From: Pseudonocardia xinjiangensis
Lineage (GTDB): Bacteria; Actinomycetota; Actinomycetes; Mycobacteriales; Pseudonocardiaceae
DNA: 46,600 bases
Assembly (NCBI RefSeq): GCF_012911925.1
Contig: NZ_JAAXKY010000043.1
Coordinates: 1 to 46,600 of the forward strand
Direction: 5' to 3'
Positions 23,147-32,440 of the stretch are shown in pieces. Position 1 is the first letter of the stretch, and the number at the start of each line of letters is the position of its first letter. The position numbers and the translations under genes were made by a program. The notes beneath the pieces are model-generated. The model did no database searches. It was not told the origin of the DNA and worked only from the letters and a program-made list of their open reading frames with translations.

Positions 23147-24805
23147 GTGGTCGACCAGTTGAGTGCCTTTGCGCCGTTCGTCGGGGCCGTCGGCAGCGAG
23201 ACTCACCGCGTCTCGAACCAGCCGCCTCCCCTGGCCGGCCACGACCCGCTGGCCTGCGATCCCGCCCTCATCGACGCCGTCGGCCGGGAGGGTGCGCAGG
23301 ACGCACTGCCGGACCTCGGACGGCTGGGCGCGCTGATCACCTCGCCGGAGGCGCAGGACCACGCGCGGCTGGCCAACGTGCACGAGCCCGTGCTGCGCAC
23401 CCACGACCGGTACGGCCACCGGATCGACGAGGTGGAGTTCCACCCGTCGTGGCACTGGCTGCTCCGCACCGCGGTCGGGGCGGGGTTGCACGCCACCCCG
23501 TGGGCCGCGGAGCCCGGCACGGGCGCCCACGTGCGGCGGGCGGCCGGCTTCTACCTGATGAGCCAGCTCGAGTCCGGGCACGGCTGCCCGGTCTCGATGA
23601 CCTACGCCGCGGTCCCCGCGCTGCGCCACGACCCCGCGCTCGCGGCGGTGTACGAGCCGGGCCTGCTCTCCACGTCGTACGAGTTCGGGCTCGCCGACCC
23701 GGGGACGAAGGCGGGGCTGCTGGCCGGCATGTCCATGACCGAGAAGCAGGGCGGCTCCGACGTCCGCGCGGGCACCACGGCGGCCACGCCCGCGCCGGAC
23801 GGGACCTACCGCCTCGTCGGTCACAAGTGGTTCACCTCCGCGCCGATGAACGACCTGTTCCTCACGCTCGCCCAGGCCCCCGGCGGGCTCACCTGCTTCG
23901 TGCTGCCCCGCGTGCTCCCCGACGGCACCCGCAACGCGATCCGGCTCCAGCGGCTCAAGGACAAGCTCGGCAACCGGTCCAACGCCTCGGCCGAGATCGA
24001 GTACACCGGTGCGACGGGCTGGCGCCTCGGCGACGAGGGACGGGGCGTCGCCACGATCATCGACATGGTCTCGATGACCCGCCTCGACTGCGTGCTCGGC
24101 TCCGCCGCCCTCACCCGGGCCGCACTGACGGAGGCGGCGCACCACGTGGCCCACCGCAGCGCGTTCGGGTCCCGGCTCGCCGACGCCCCGCTGATGCAGG
24201 CCGTGGTCGCGGACCTCGCGCTGGAGTCCGAGGCCGCCACCGCGCTCGCACTGCGGCTCGCCGGCGCCGTCGACCGTGGTGAGCGCTCCCTGCTCCGGCT
24301 CGCGCTCCCGGCGTCGAAGTACCTGGTGTGCAAGCGGGCGCCGGGTGTGGTGGCCGAGGCGCTGGAGTGCCTCGGCGGCAACGGCTACGTCGAGGAGTCG
24401 GCGCTGCCGCGGCTCTACCGGGAGGCCCCGCTCAACTCGATCTGGGAGGGCTCGGGCAACGTCACCGCGCTCGACGTGCTGCGCGCCGTGACCCGTTCCC
24501 CCGGCTCCGTGGACGCGGTGCTGGCGGAGGTGGACGCGGCCGCAGGCGCCGACAACCGCTTCGACCGCGGCGTCCGGGAGCTGCGCTCCGAGCTGCAGGG
24601 GCGCGACGAGCGACGGGCCCGGCGCCTCGCCGAGCTGCTCGCCCTGTGCCTGCAGGGAGCACTCCTGCTGCGGCACGCGCCCGACGAGGTCTCATCGGCG
24701 TTCGTCGCGTCGCGCTTCGGCTCCGACGGCCCGTGGCGCACGGCGGGCACCCTGCCGCCCGACGTGCCCGCGGCGGCCCTCCTGGAGCGGGTCACACCCC
24801 GCTGA
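23147..24805 (+). CDS. AidB-like acyl-CoA dehydrogenase family protein
   Basis: A 552-residue flavoprotein related to AidB, the alkylation-response acyl-CoA dehydrogenase. The N-terminal THRVSNQPPPL motif is the AidB hallmark. MSMTEKQGGSDVRAGTTAA near residue 200 is the FAD/substrate signature. FGSRLADAPLMQAVVADLAL and ECLGGNGYVEESALPRLYREAPLNSIWEGSG carry the dehydrogenase C-terminal signature; the last includes the Glu-containing loop expected of AidB relatives. It starts with GTG at 23147. In Escherichia coli AidB binds DNA and FAD and protects against alkylation; here isovaleryl-CoA-type dehydrogenation is also possible. Confidence 0.87.
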   Translation: MVDQLSAFAPFVGAVGSETHRVSNQPPPLAGHDPLACDPALIDAVGREGAQDALPDLGRLGALITSPEAQDHARLANVHEPVLRTHDRYGHRIDEVEFHPSWHWLLRTAVGAGLHATPWAAEPGTGAHVRRAAGFYLMSQLESGHGCPVSMTYAAVPALRHDPALAAVYEPGLLSTSYEFGLADPGTKAGLLAGMSMTEKQGGSDVRAGTTAATPAPDGTYRLVGHKWFTSAPMNDLFLTLAQAPGGLTCFVLPRVLPDGTRNAIRLQRLKDKLGNRSNASAEIEYTGATGWRLGDEGRGVATIIDMVSMTRLDCVLGSAALTRAALTEAAHHVAHRSAFGSRLADAPLMQAVVADLALESEAATALALRLAGAVDRGERSLLRLALPASKYLVCKRAPGVVAEALECLGGNGYVEESALPRLYREAPLNSIWEGSGNVTALDVLRAVTRSPGSVDAVLAEVDAAAGADNRFDRGVRELRSELQGRDERRARRLAELLALCLQGALLLRHAPDEVSSAFVASRFGSDGPWRTAGTLPPDVPAAALLERVTPR

Positions 24806-24811
24806 GGCGGC

Positions 24812-25342
24812 TCAGCCGTCGGTGGCCTGCGGCCGGGCGCAGGGGCCCGCGTGCCACCACTCGCCCAGCTCGGCGAGCGCCTCGTCGCCGAACGGGTTGA
24901 CACCGGGACCGGCAGCCAGTGCGTGCGCGACGCACACGTGCAGGCACTTCACCCGGCTCGGCATGCCGCCCGCGCTGACGTCCGTGCCCAGCGGCTCGAT
25001 CGCGTCCCGTTCGGCGAGGTAGGCGTCGTGGGCGCGCTGGTAGGCCGCGGCGAGCTCGGGGTCATCGGCCAGCCGCTCGGTCATCTCGCGCATCCGGCCG
25101 TCGGCCTCGATGCCGCCGATCCGGGAGTTCAGCCGGGAGCACGTCAGGTAGTACAGCGTGGGGAACGGGGTGCCGTCCTCCAGGCGGGGAGCGGTCTGCA
25201 CCACCGACGGAAGCCCGCAGGGGCAGCGGTGGGCCACCCCGCAGACCGCGCGGGGGGCGCGGCCCAGCTGCGCGGCCACCGCGGCCGCGTCGGCGGTGTC
25301 GATTCCGGGGCTGATTCCGCGCGTCTCCGGACTCGGCGTCAT
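24812..25342 (-). CDS. DUF501 domain-containing protein
   Basis: A 176-residue member of a conserved actinobacterial family of unknown function that almost always lies between ftsB/divIC and ppx. Conserved pieces are GVAHRCPCGLPSVVQTAPRL, FPTLYYLTCSRLNSRIGGIE and SRVKCLHVCVAHALAAGPGVNPFGD. The Cys residues in RCPCG, LTCSR and KCLHVCVAH could bind a metal. The ATG at 25342 overlaps the ftsB stop by four bases, so the two are translationally coupled. Confidence 0.88.
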   Translation of the reverse strand: MTPSPETRGISPGIDTADAAAVAAQLGRAPRAVCGVAHRCPCGLPSVVQTAPRLEDGTPFPTLYYLTCSRLNSRIGGIEADGRMREMTERLADDPELAAAYQRAHDAYLAERDAIEPLGTDVSAGGMPSRVKCLHVCVAHALAAGPGVNPFGDEALAELGEWWHAGPCARPQATDG

Positions 25343-25863
25343 CGGGAGCCCTCCAAGGTCTCGCGCCACAGGTTCCGGTACCACGGCTCGCCGCCGACGT
25401 CGGCCCCCGACCCGTCGTCGTCCGGCCCGGTCGGGAGCTGCACGACGTAGGGCACCTCTCCCGGCGTGACGTAGCCGAGCCGGGTCCTGGCCTGTGCCTC
25501 GACCTCTGCAGGGTCCGACAGGCGCGCCCGCTGCCTGGTGAGCTCGTCGACCTCCGCGGCGAGCGCCTGCTGCTGCTTCGAGACCGCAGCCAGCTCCTGG
25601 CGCTGGGCCACGTAGTTGCGCAGCGGGACCGACACCGTGAGCGCCAGCGCACAGATCACCAGTGCCAGCACGGCGGCGCGCCGCGTGGAGGACACCCCGA
25701 GCATCCCGGTGGTGGCGGCCACGACACCGCGCGTGCGGGTCAGCCGGTTGAGCTTCGGCTCCCGGCTCCGGCGGCGCGACGCCCCCGTGCCCGACCGGCG
25801 TGGCGCCGGTGGCGTCCGGGGCGTCCGTTCGCCCCGGACCCTGGTCCGTTCCTCGGCCACCAC
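25339..25863 (-). CDS. FtsB/DivIC-type septum formation initiator
   Basis: A 174-residue bitopic membrane protein of the divisome. A basic, disordered cytoplasmic N-terminus (about residues 1-60) is followed by one membrane segment (AAVLALVICALALTVSVPL). A short coiled coil follows (LAAVSKQQQALAAEVDELTR), then the ARTRLGYVTPGEVPYVV segment typical of the family. It would form a complex with FtsL and FtsQ to control septal peptidoglycan synthesis. It lies downstream of enolase and is coupled to DUF501, the usual actinobacterial order. Confidence 0.9.
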   Translation of the reverse strand: MVAEERTRVRGERTPRTPPAPRRSGTGASRRRSREPKLNRLTRTRGVVAATTGMLGVSSTRRAAVLALVICALALTVSVPLRNYVAQRQELAAVSKQQQALAAEVDELTRQRARLSDPAEVEAQARTRLGYVTPGEVPYVVQLPTGPDDDGSGADVGGEPWYRNLWRETLEGSR

Positions 25864-25880
25864 GCCGCCTCAGGCCCCGC

Positions 25881-25897
25881 GCGCGAGCGACTCGCGC
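25881..25897 (-). terminator. Small GC-rich hairpin between eno and ftsB
   Basis: GCGCGAG-CGA-CTCGCGC forms a perfect seven-base stem with a three-base loop, 28 bases past the enolase stop. It may partly terminate eno transcripts and so lower expression of the division gene, or stabilise the eno mRNA 3' end. There is no U-tract. Confidence 0.4.
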
Positions 25898-25924
25898 ACG
25901 AGAAGGGGGCGACCAGCTGGCACG

Positions 25925-27241
<1,317 letters not shown>

Positions 27242-27352
27242 TTATGACGCCAGTTCGCGCTCAGCCGGGGCTGGGCGCCGTGTCCGGTGGCTCAGCGTAG
27301 TCGCCGCCCCTTCTCCACCGGCGCAGGAACTCGCCACCGGTCGCCCGGGTCC

Positions 27353-27382
27353 TCGATAGTTTGCCGCCACGACCCGTGTCAA
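27353..27382 (-). promoter_or_regulatory. Promoter of eno
   Basis: On the minus strand TTGACA (27382-27377) and TATCGA (27358-27353) are separated by 18 bases, close to the sigma-70/HrdB consensus. Transcription would start near 27346 and leave a leader of about 125 bases before the GTG of eno. Confidence 0.6.
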
Positions 27383-27425
27383 CCCCTCGCAGATCGCGTC
27401 CCGTCCACCTAACGTAGGGACGACC

Positions 27426-27824
27426 ATGACGAGCCAGCCCGCGTCCGACGGCCTGTTCGAACAGTTCCGCCGGGCAGAGATGTTGATCGCCAGGAGCCGT
27501 CCGCTCGACGCGCTGCAGGCGCTCGGCCCCGTGCTCGAGAGCCAGCCCAACGACGTGTCCGTTCAGCTCCTCGCCGGGCGCGCCTACCTCAACTCGGCCC
27601 AGCTGCACCGCGCCGAGGAGGCCTTCGCCCGCGTGCTCGACCTGGATCCGTCCGACCACTACGCGCGCTTCGCGCTCGGCAAGGCGCTGCACCGGCAGGG
27701 ACGGCTCGCCGAGGCGCAGGCCCAGCTCAAGATGGCGGCGGCCATGGACCCGCGCCCGGAGTACCAGGAGGCGCTGGGAGAGGTACTGGCCCGCATCGCC
27801 GTGGAGGGCGCGGAACCGGCCTGA
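27426..27824 (+). CDS. Tetratricopeptide repeat protein
   Basis: A 132-residue soluble protein made almost wholly of about three TPR units: FEQFRRAEMLIARSRPLDAL, VQLLAGRAYLNSAQLHRAEEA, ARFALGKALHRQGRLAEAQA. The A-Y/F-G-P spacing in each pair of helices is classical. It probably mediates protein-protein contacts. AGGGACG lies just before the ATG, and TAACGT at 27410 could be a -10, which would leave a very short leader. It is divergent from eno and convergent with the efeB gene. It also belongs to the usual eno neighbourhood in relatives, but its partner is unknown. Confidence 0.82.
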   Translation: MTSQPASDGLFEQFRRAEMLIARSRPLDALQALGPVLESQPNDVSVQLLAGRAYLNSAQLHRAEEAFARVLDLDPSDHYARFALGKALHRQGRLAEAQAQLKMAAAMDPRPEYQEALGEVLARIAVEGAEPA

Positions 27825-27835
27825 CCCGAGCCGGC

Positions 27836-29071
27836 TCACGCCTCGAACAGTCCGCTGCCCCAGTAGTCCCCGTTGCGCGTCACGCCGGGCGGGCACGCGA
27901 ACAGGCCCGATGCGACGTGCTGGATGTACTCGTTGAGCGCGTCGCTCGACCCGAGCTTGCGCTGCAGCGTCACGAACGTCGCCGGGTCGGACTGGAAGCT
28001 GATGAAGAACAGCCCAGCTTCGAGATCGCCCGTGGTGGGGTCGATCCCGTCGTTGAACGAGTACCCGCGGCGCAGGATCCGCAGGCCGTTGTTGTTCTCG
28101 AACGCGGCGAGCCGGATGTGGGCGTTGTCGGCGATCACGGGGGTGCCGTCGGGGCCGGTCGCGCCGAAGTCGGGGGTGTCGAACTCGGCGGTGCCGGTGA
28201 GCGGGGCCCCGGCCGACTTCGTGCGTCCGAACACCTCCTGCTGGTCGGACAGGTAGTCGCGGTCCCAGTTCTCGACGAACATCCGGATGCGCCGGGCCAC
28301 GAGGTAGGTGCCACCGCGCATCCACGCCTGGTCCGCCCCGTTGCCGACCCACACGTGCTGGTCGAGCGCGGCGGTGTCGTCGCCCCGGATGTTGCGGGTA
28401 CCGTCCTTGAACCCCATCAGGTTGCGCGGCGTGGACTGGCCCGCGCCGGTCGTGGAGGTGCGGCCGAAGCCGAGCTGGGTCCACCGGTTGACCACGGTGC
28501 CGCGGCCGAGCCTCGCCAGGCTGCGGATCGCGTGGAACGCCACCTGCGGGTCGTCGGCACACGCCTGCACGGCGATGTCCCCGTTGCTCCTGGAGCCGTC
28601 GAGCAGCTCGCCCGGCAGCGCGGGCAACGGCTGCAGCGCCGCGGGACGCCGGGAGGCGAGCCCGAACCGGTCGTCGAACATCGACGGCCCGAACCCGATC
28701 GTCATGGTCAGGCGGGACGGCGTCAGCCCGTCGGCCTCGCCGGAGTCGGCGGGGGGGACATCGGGCGTCGCCGAGCTGCCCGGCACGGGCGCGCCCTGGG
28801 CCATCGCCGCGGCCGCCGTCGTCCAGCTCTGCAGCATCGAGACCAGATCGTCGCGGTCGGGGGTGGTGACGTCGAACGCCGCGAACGCGAGCTGGTTCTG
28901 GACGTCGGTGCTGATGCCGGCCTGGTGCTCGCCCTGGAAGGCCACCACGGGTGCCGCAGGCGCCGCGGGTGCCGCCGCGGCGATCGACGTGCCCGCGACG
29001 GCGAGACCGGCACCCGCCACTCCCGCACCGGCAAGACTGCCGAGGAAGCGGCGCCGGGACAGTTCAGCCAT
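27836..29071 (-). CDS. efeB: EfeB deferrochelatase / DyP-type peroxidase (locus 1)
   Basis: A 411-residue exported heme peroxidase of the DyP family. A Tat signal (SRRRFLGSLAGAGVAGAG) occupies residues 5-30. The DyP motif GFKDGTRN (GxxDG with catalytic Asp) lies near residue 220. GGTYLVARRIRMFVENWDRD and the heme-ligand region NAHIRLAAFENNNGLRILRRGYSF follow. EfeB oxidises ferrous iron and can take iron from heme. It is the last gene of efeU-efeO-efeB, three bases after EfeO. A second complete copy lies divergently 2.5 kb away. Confidence 0.92.
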   Translation of the reverse strand: MAELSRRRFLGSLAGAGVAGAGLAVAGTSIAAAAPAAPAAPVVAFQGEHQAGISTDVQNQLAFAAFDVTTPDRDDLVSMLQSWTTAAAAMAQGAPVPGSSATPDVPPADSGEADGLTPSRLTMTIGFGPSMFDDRFGLASRRPAALQPLPALPGELLDGSRSNGDIAVQACADDPQVAFHAIRSLARLGRGTVVNRWTQLGFGRTSTTGAGQSTPRNLMGFKDGTRNIRGDDTAALDQHVWVGNGADQAWMRGGTYLVARRIRMFVENWDRDYLSDQQEVFGRTKSAGAPLTGTAEFDTPDFGATGPDGTPVIADNAHIRLAAFENNNGLRILRRGYSFNDGIDPTTGDLEAGLFFISFQSDPATFVTLQRKLGSSDALNEYIQHVASGLFACPPGVTRNGDYWGSGLFEA

Positions 29072-29074
29072 GCC

Positions 29075-30220
29075 TCAGACCACCTTTCCGGCCACCTGCG
29101 ACAGCGGCTCGGCCAGTGCGTTGACCGCGTCGGCGAGCTGGCGCCGCTGGTCGGGCGGGACGGTGCTGTAGTCGACGTAGCCGTTGCCCTGCTGGTACTT
29201 CGCGAGGCCGGAGGTGACGTCGGTGAAGCGCGCCTCGAGCTGCTGCGCGAGCTGGGGGTCCTTCGCCGTCAGCGCGGGCTGGAGCAGCTCGAAGGCCTTG
29301 CGGGCGCCTGCGATGTTGGCCGCGAAGTCCCAGAGGTCGGTGTGCGAGTAGCGGTCCTCCTCGCCGGTGACCTTCGACGTGGAGACCTCGTCGAGCAGGT
29401 CGCTGGCGCCGTTGGCCAGCTGCGCGGGCTGGTAGGTGGCGGTCGCGACGTTCTTCTGCAGCGTGGCGACGTCGGCGTCGAGCTTGTTCGCGATGGGCGT
29501 CATCCCGGCCAGCGAGTTGTCGGCCCAGAGCGCCTTCTCGATCCGGTGGAACCCGGTCCACTTGGTCGGGTCGGCGACGTCGTTGATCCTGGCGTCGATG
29601 TCGGGGTCGAGGTTGCCGAAGCTCTCGGCGACCGGCTCGATGCTCTCGTAGTGCGTGCGGGCAGGCGCGTAGAGCGACTTCGCCTTGGGGATGTCGCCCG
29701 CCCGGACCGCGTCGTCGAACTCCTTCGTCGCCGGCACCAGCGCGGCGACCTCGGAGACGACGTAGTCGTGGTACTGCTGCGTCGCCTTCGTGAGCGAGGT
29801 GTCGGCGGGGGCCGTCGGAGGCGCGGCCGCGCCCGTCACGGTGAACGTCCAGGTGTCCTGCGCCGCGCCGGGGCAGTACACGGTGTACGAGCCGGCATCG
29901 AGGCGGAGGGAGAAGTCACCGTTCAGGCCCTCGGTGATGTTCTCCTTCTCCCCGAGGATCCGGCCGTTGCTCTGCAGCTCGGCCTCGGTCACCTTGGCCG
30001 TGCCGGAGTTGGTGACCGTGAAGGTCACCGGGCCCGCCGCCACCGTCTCGGGCGTCGGCCGGCAGCCGCCGTCGGACAGCGCGACCTGTACCCCCGCGTT
30101 CGGGCCGCCGGGGGCGGCGGCGCCACCCCCGGATCCTCCGCAGGCCGCGGCCAGCAGGCCCACCGACAACGCTGCGAGTACAGCTCCCGGTAGGCGGGGA
30201 CGGAACGATGTGGAGGACAT
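29075..30220 (-). CDS. efeO: EfeO iron-binding lipoprotein (locus 1)
   Basis: A 381-residue periplasmic-side component of the EfeUOB iron transporter. The N-terminus is a lipoprotein signal with lipobox LAAAC-GGS near residue 27. A cupredoxin-like domain (about residues 45-130) has Cys residues in GGCRPTPE and TVYCPGAAQ that can bind a redox metal. The C-terminal M75/imelysin domain carries the HxxE motif in GFHRIEKALW and the SHTDLWDFAANI signature. The ATG at 30220 is confirmed by GGAGG-like sequence and the signal peptide; the frame itself is open far upstream into efeU. EfeO delivers iron to the permease EfeU. Confidence 0.92.
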   Translation of the reverse strand: MSSTSFRPRLPGAVLAALSVGLLAAACGGSGGGAAAPGGPNAGVQVALSDGGCRPTPETVAAGPVTFTVTNSGTAKVTEAELQSNGRILGEKENITEGLNGDFSLRLDAGSYTVYCPGAAQDTWTFTVTGAAAPPTAPADTSLTKATQQYHDYVVSEVAALVPATKEFDDAVRAGDIPKAKSLYAPARTHYESIEPVAESFGNLDPDIDARINDVADPTKWTGFHRIEKALWADNSLAGMTPIANKLDADVATLQKNVATATYQPAQLANGASDLLDEVSTSKVTGEEDRYSHTDLWDFAANIAGARKAFELLQPALTAKDPQLAQQLEARFTDVTSGLAKYQQGNGYVDYSTVPPDQRRQLADAVNALAEPLSQVAGKVV

Positions 30221-30273
30221 ACCAAACCTTCGCTTGAACGTGGGGGACGAGCAGGGAGCGCCCAGGTCAGGGC

Positions 30274-31131
30274 TCAGCCGCGGCTCGGCTCGGGTGCGGG
30301 CTGCGGTTCCGCCGCGGACCGGCGCGTGGGCCGCCGCTGCGGCCACAGCACGTAGGCGAGCAGGGGCACGGCGTAGAGCACCCAGACGAGCACCTCGACG
30401 ACCGTGGGGAACGGCTGGATCCCGAGCACGCCGGTGACCAGCGAGGAGATGGGCGTACCGGGCTGCACGAGCACGGACAGGTCCGCCGCGCGCTGCTGCC
30501 CGACGTCGAGCCAGCCCGCCTCGTGGGCGGTGTGCGCGGCCGTCATGAGCAGGCCCGCCGCCACGATGACGAGCACCGCACCGGTGACCCGGAAGAACCG
30601 GGCGAGGTTGAGCCGGAGACCTCCGCGGTAGATGCCGTAGCCCAGCACGACCGCGACGAGCACCCCGATGAGGGCGCCGCCGCCGGCCTCCAGCGGGGAG
30701 GTGCTGGCCTGGAAGGCGGCCAGCAGGAACACGACGGTCTCGAAGCCCTCCCGGAGCACGGCGAGGAACGCCATTCCGACCAGTGCGCCTGCCGAGCCCC
30801 GGGCCAGCGCCGCGGTGGCTGACGTCTCGAGCTCCAGGCGCATCGAGCGGGCGTGCCGCCGCATCCAGATGATCATGTAGGTGACCATGGCGACGGCGAA
30901 CAGGCCGATGAGCGTCTCGAGGCCCTCCTGCCCCGCCTGGGGCAGGTCGGCGGTGACGAGCTCGAGCACCACGCCGACGGCCAGGCAGATGACGACGGCG
31001 GCACCCACCCCCAGCCACACCTGGCGCAGCGCGTCGCGGCGGCCCTGGTTGGCCAGGAAACCGGCGATGATGCCGACGATGAGAGCGGCTTCGAGACCCT
31101 CCCGAAGGCCGATCACAAAGGTCGCGAGCAC
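30274..31131 (-). CDS. efeU: EfeU / FTR1-family iron permease (locus 1)
   Basis: A 285-residue, seven-helix permease of the oxidase-dependent iron transporter family. Both iron-binding RExxE motifs are present: GLREGLEAALIVG at residues 8-20 and VLREGFETVVFLLAA near residue 130. RRHARSMRLELE lies in the central cytoplasmic loop. It starts with GTG at 31131. The gene is first in efeUOB locus 1 and faces locus 2 across a region with iron-box-like sequences, so iron repression through IdeR/DtxR is likely. Confidence 0.92.
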   Translation of the reverse strand: MLATFVIGLREGLEAALIVGIIAGFLANQGRRDALRQVWLGVGAAVVICLAVGVVLELVTADLPQAGQEGLETLIGLFAVAMVTYMIIWMRRHARSMRLELETSATAALARGSAGALVGMAFLAVLREGFETVVFLLAAFQASTSPLEAGGGALIGVLVAVVLGYGIYRGGLRLNLARFFRVTGAVLVIVAAGLLMTAAHTAHEAGWLDVGQQRAADLSVLVQPGTPISSLVTGVLGIQPFPTVVEVLVWVLYAVPLLAYVLWPQRRPTRRSAAEPQPAPEPSRG

Positions 31132-31196
31132 AGCGTCGACCCACTTTCGTAAAGGCGTGTGGAACGGAGAGCAGGGTTACCTATCTCGAACCCAAG

Positions 31197-31215
31197 TTAG
31201 GTTTCCCTGAGCTGG
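31197..31215. promoter_or_regulatory. IdeR/DtxR-like iron box, efe locus 1
   Basis: TTAGGTTTCCCTGAGCTGG matches 12 of 19 positions of the iron-box consensus, including the whole first half-site TTAGGTT. It is 66 bases before the efeU start of locus 1. A second weaker match (11 of 19) lies next to it at 31177-31195, which would allow double-dimer binding. Confidence 0.55.
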
Positions 31216-31504
31216 GTGTCAACGCGAGAACAATTCCGGGCCATTCTTCACAAATACACAGCTGAGCCCAGGTTTGGATCATTCGGACGGCAGTCGCCGG
31301 GCTCCCCCGCCGCCCGCAGGCGAGAGCCGGTCCGCCGGCGCCTCGGACCACCCCACCAACCGGCCAGGTCGAGCCGAGCAGTTGATCTTCACGGTGGTAA
31401 CGATCGCGCATCGCAGAGCACCCCGAACCCACCCGAAACGTGCAACTCGGACAGGTGAGGGCGGTTGGCGCAGCTCACACCCGGCTGCCCCTTTCCTCCC
31501 CAGG

Positions 31505-31523
31505 TTCGCTGAGGCTACCCTCG
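31505..31523. promoter_or_regulatory. IdeR/DtxR-like iron box, efe locus 2 (distal)
   Basis: TTCGCTGAGGCTACCCTCG matches 13 of 19 consensus positions, including the central AGGCTA core. It lies 53 bases before the efeU start of locus 2. Confidence 0.5.
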
Positions 31524-31530
31524 GTCCGAT

Positions 31531-31549
31531 TCTGGCGAGCCTGACCTAA
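31531..31549. promoter_or_regulatory. IdeR/DtxR-like iron box, efe locus 2 (proximal)
   Basis: TCTGGCGAGCCTGACCTAA matches 13 of 19 consensus positions, 14 if S is allowed at the centre, with an intact ACCTAA half-site. It is 27 bases before the efeU TTG start and 26 bases from the distal box, a spacing suited to cooperative binding. Confidence 0.6.
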
Positions 31550-31575
31550 TACGCCGTGCGGAGAAGGGAATCCCA

Positions 31576-32409
31576 TTGCTCGGAAATGCCCTCATCGGCC
31601 TTCGGGAAGGCCTCGAGGCAGCTCTGGTGGTGAGCATTCTCGTCGCATTCCTGGTGCGCACCGGACGGCGCTCCGAACTGCCGAAGGTGTGGCTCGGGGT
31701 CGCTGTCGCCGTCGTGGTGAGCGGCGGCGTCACGCTTGCATTGACCCTCACTCAGCAGGCACTCACGTTCGAGGCACAGGAAGCATTCGGCGGGGGACTG
31801 TCGATCGTCGCCGTCGGCTTCGTCACCTGGATGATCTTCTGGATGCGCCGCGCGGCCCGCTCCATCTCGGCCGATCTGCGCGGACGCCTGGAGGACGCGA
31901 TCCGGATGGGACCCGCCGCCGTGGTCGTCATGGCCGCGCTCGCCGTGGGCCGGGAAGGCCTCGAGACGGCGGTGTTCTTCTTCGCCGCGGCCCAGGCCGC
32001 AGGCGAGACCACCGAGCCGCTCATCGGGTTCCTGCTCGGGATCGCCGTGGCGATCGTGCTCGCGTACCTCATCTACCGCGGCGCCGTGACGTTGAACATG
32101 GCCAGGTTCTTCACCGTCACCGGCATCCTGCTGATCTTCGTGGCCGCCGGGATCCTGGCCTACGGCGTGCACGACCTGCAGGAGGCCGCCATCCTCCCGG
32201 GGCTGACCACCCTCGCCTTCGACGTCAGCGCCGCCGTTCCGCCGGACTCCTGGTACGGCACCCTCCTCAAGGGCGTCTTCAACTTCTCCCCGCAGACCAC
32301 CGTGCTCGAGGCGATCGTGTGGGTCGCGTACGTGGCCGTCGTTCTCACCCTGTTCCTGCTGCCCCAGCGCAGCGCCCGGCCCGCCGCGGCGGCCACCACC
32401 CCGTCGTGA
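31576..32409 (+). CDS. efeU: EfeU / FTR1-family iron permease (locus 2)
   Basis: A 277-residue paralogue of the locus 1 permease. Both RExxE motifs are kept: GLREGLEAALVVS at residues 8-20 and VGREGLETAVFFFAAAQ near residue 135. It starts with TTG at 31576, supported by AAGGGA six bases upstream and by the family N-terminus LGNALIGLREGLE. It differs clearly from the locus 1 copy (for example in the periplasmic loop before the last helix), so the loci are diverged paralogues or one was acquired. Confidence 0.92.
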   Translation: MLGNALIGLREGLEAALVVSILVAFLVRTGRRSELPKVWLGVAVAVVVSGGVTLALTLTQQALTFEAQEAFGGGLSIVAVGFVTWMIFWMRRAARSISADLRGRLEDAIRMGPAAVVVMAALAVGREGLETAVFFFAAAQAAGETTEPLIGFLLGIAVAIVLAYLIYRGAVTLNMARFFTVTGILLIFVAAGILAYGVHDLQEAAILPGLTTLAFDVSAAVPPDSWYGTLLKGVFNFSPQTTVLEAIVWVAYVAVVLTLFLLPQRSARPAAAATTPS

Positions 32410-32440
32410 CCGCTCTCCACCCCGATCGTCTAGGAGCATG

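Larger units (their letters stand above)
31132..31575. promoter_or_regulatory. Shared control region of the two divergent efe loci
   Basis: These 444 bases separate the two efeU genes. No gene is supported here. Three sequences resemble the IdeR/DtxR box TTAGGTTAGGCTAACCTAA: one near locus 1 and two near locus 2. A weaker one lies at 31177-31195. The segment from about 31216 to 31300 is relatively AT-rich. Apart from the boxes nothing else was recognised. Confidence 0.6.

Noticed and set aside
29075..31144. A 689-residue EfeU-EfeO fusion
   Set aside because: The upstream part is efeU read out of frame. EfeO has its own ATG at 30220 and a lipoprotein signal peptide.
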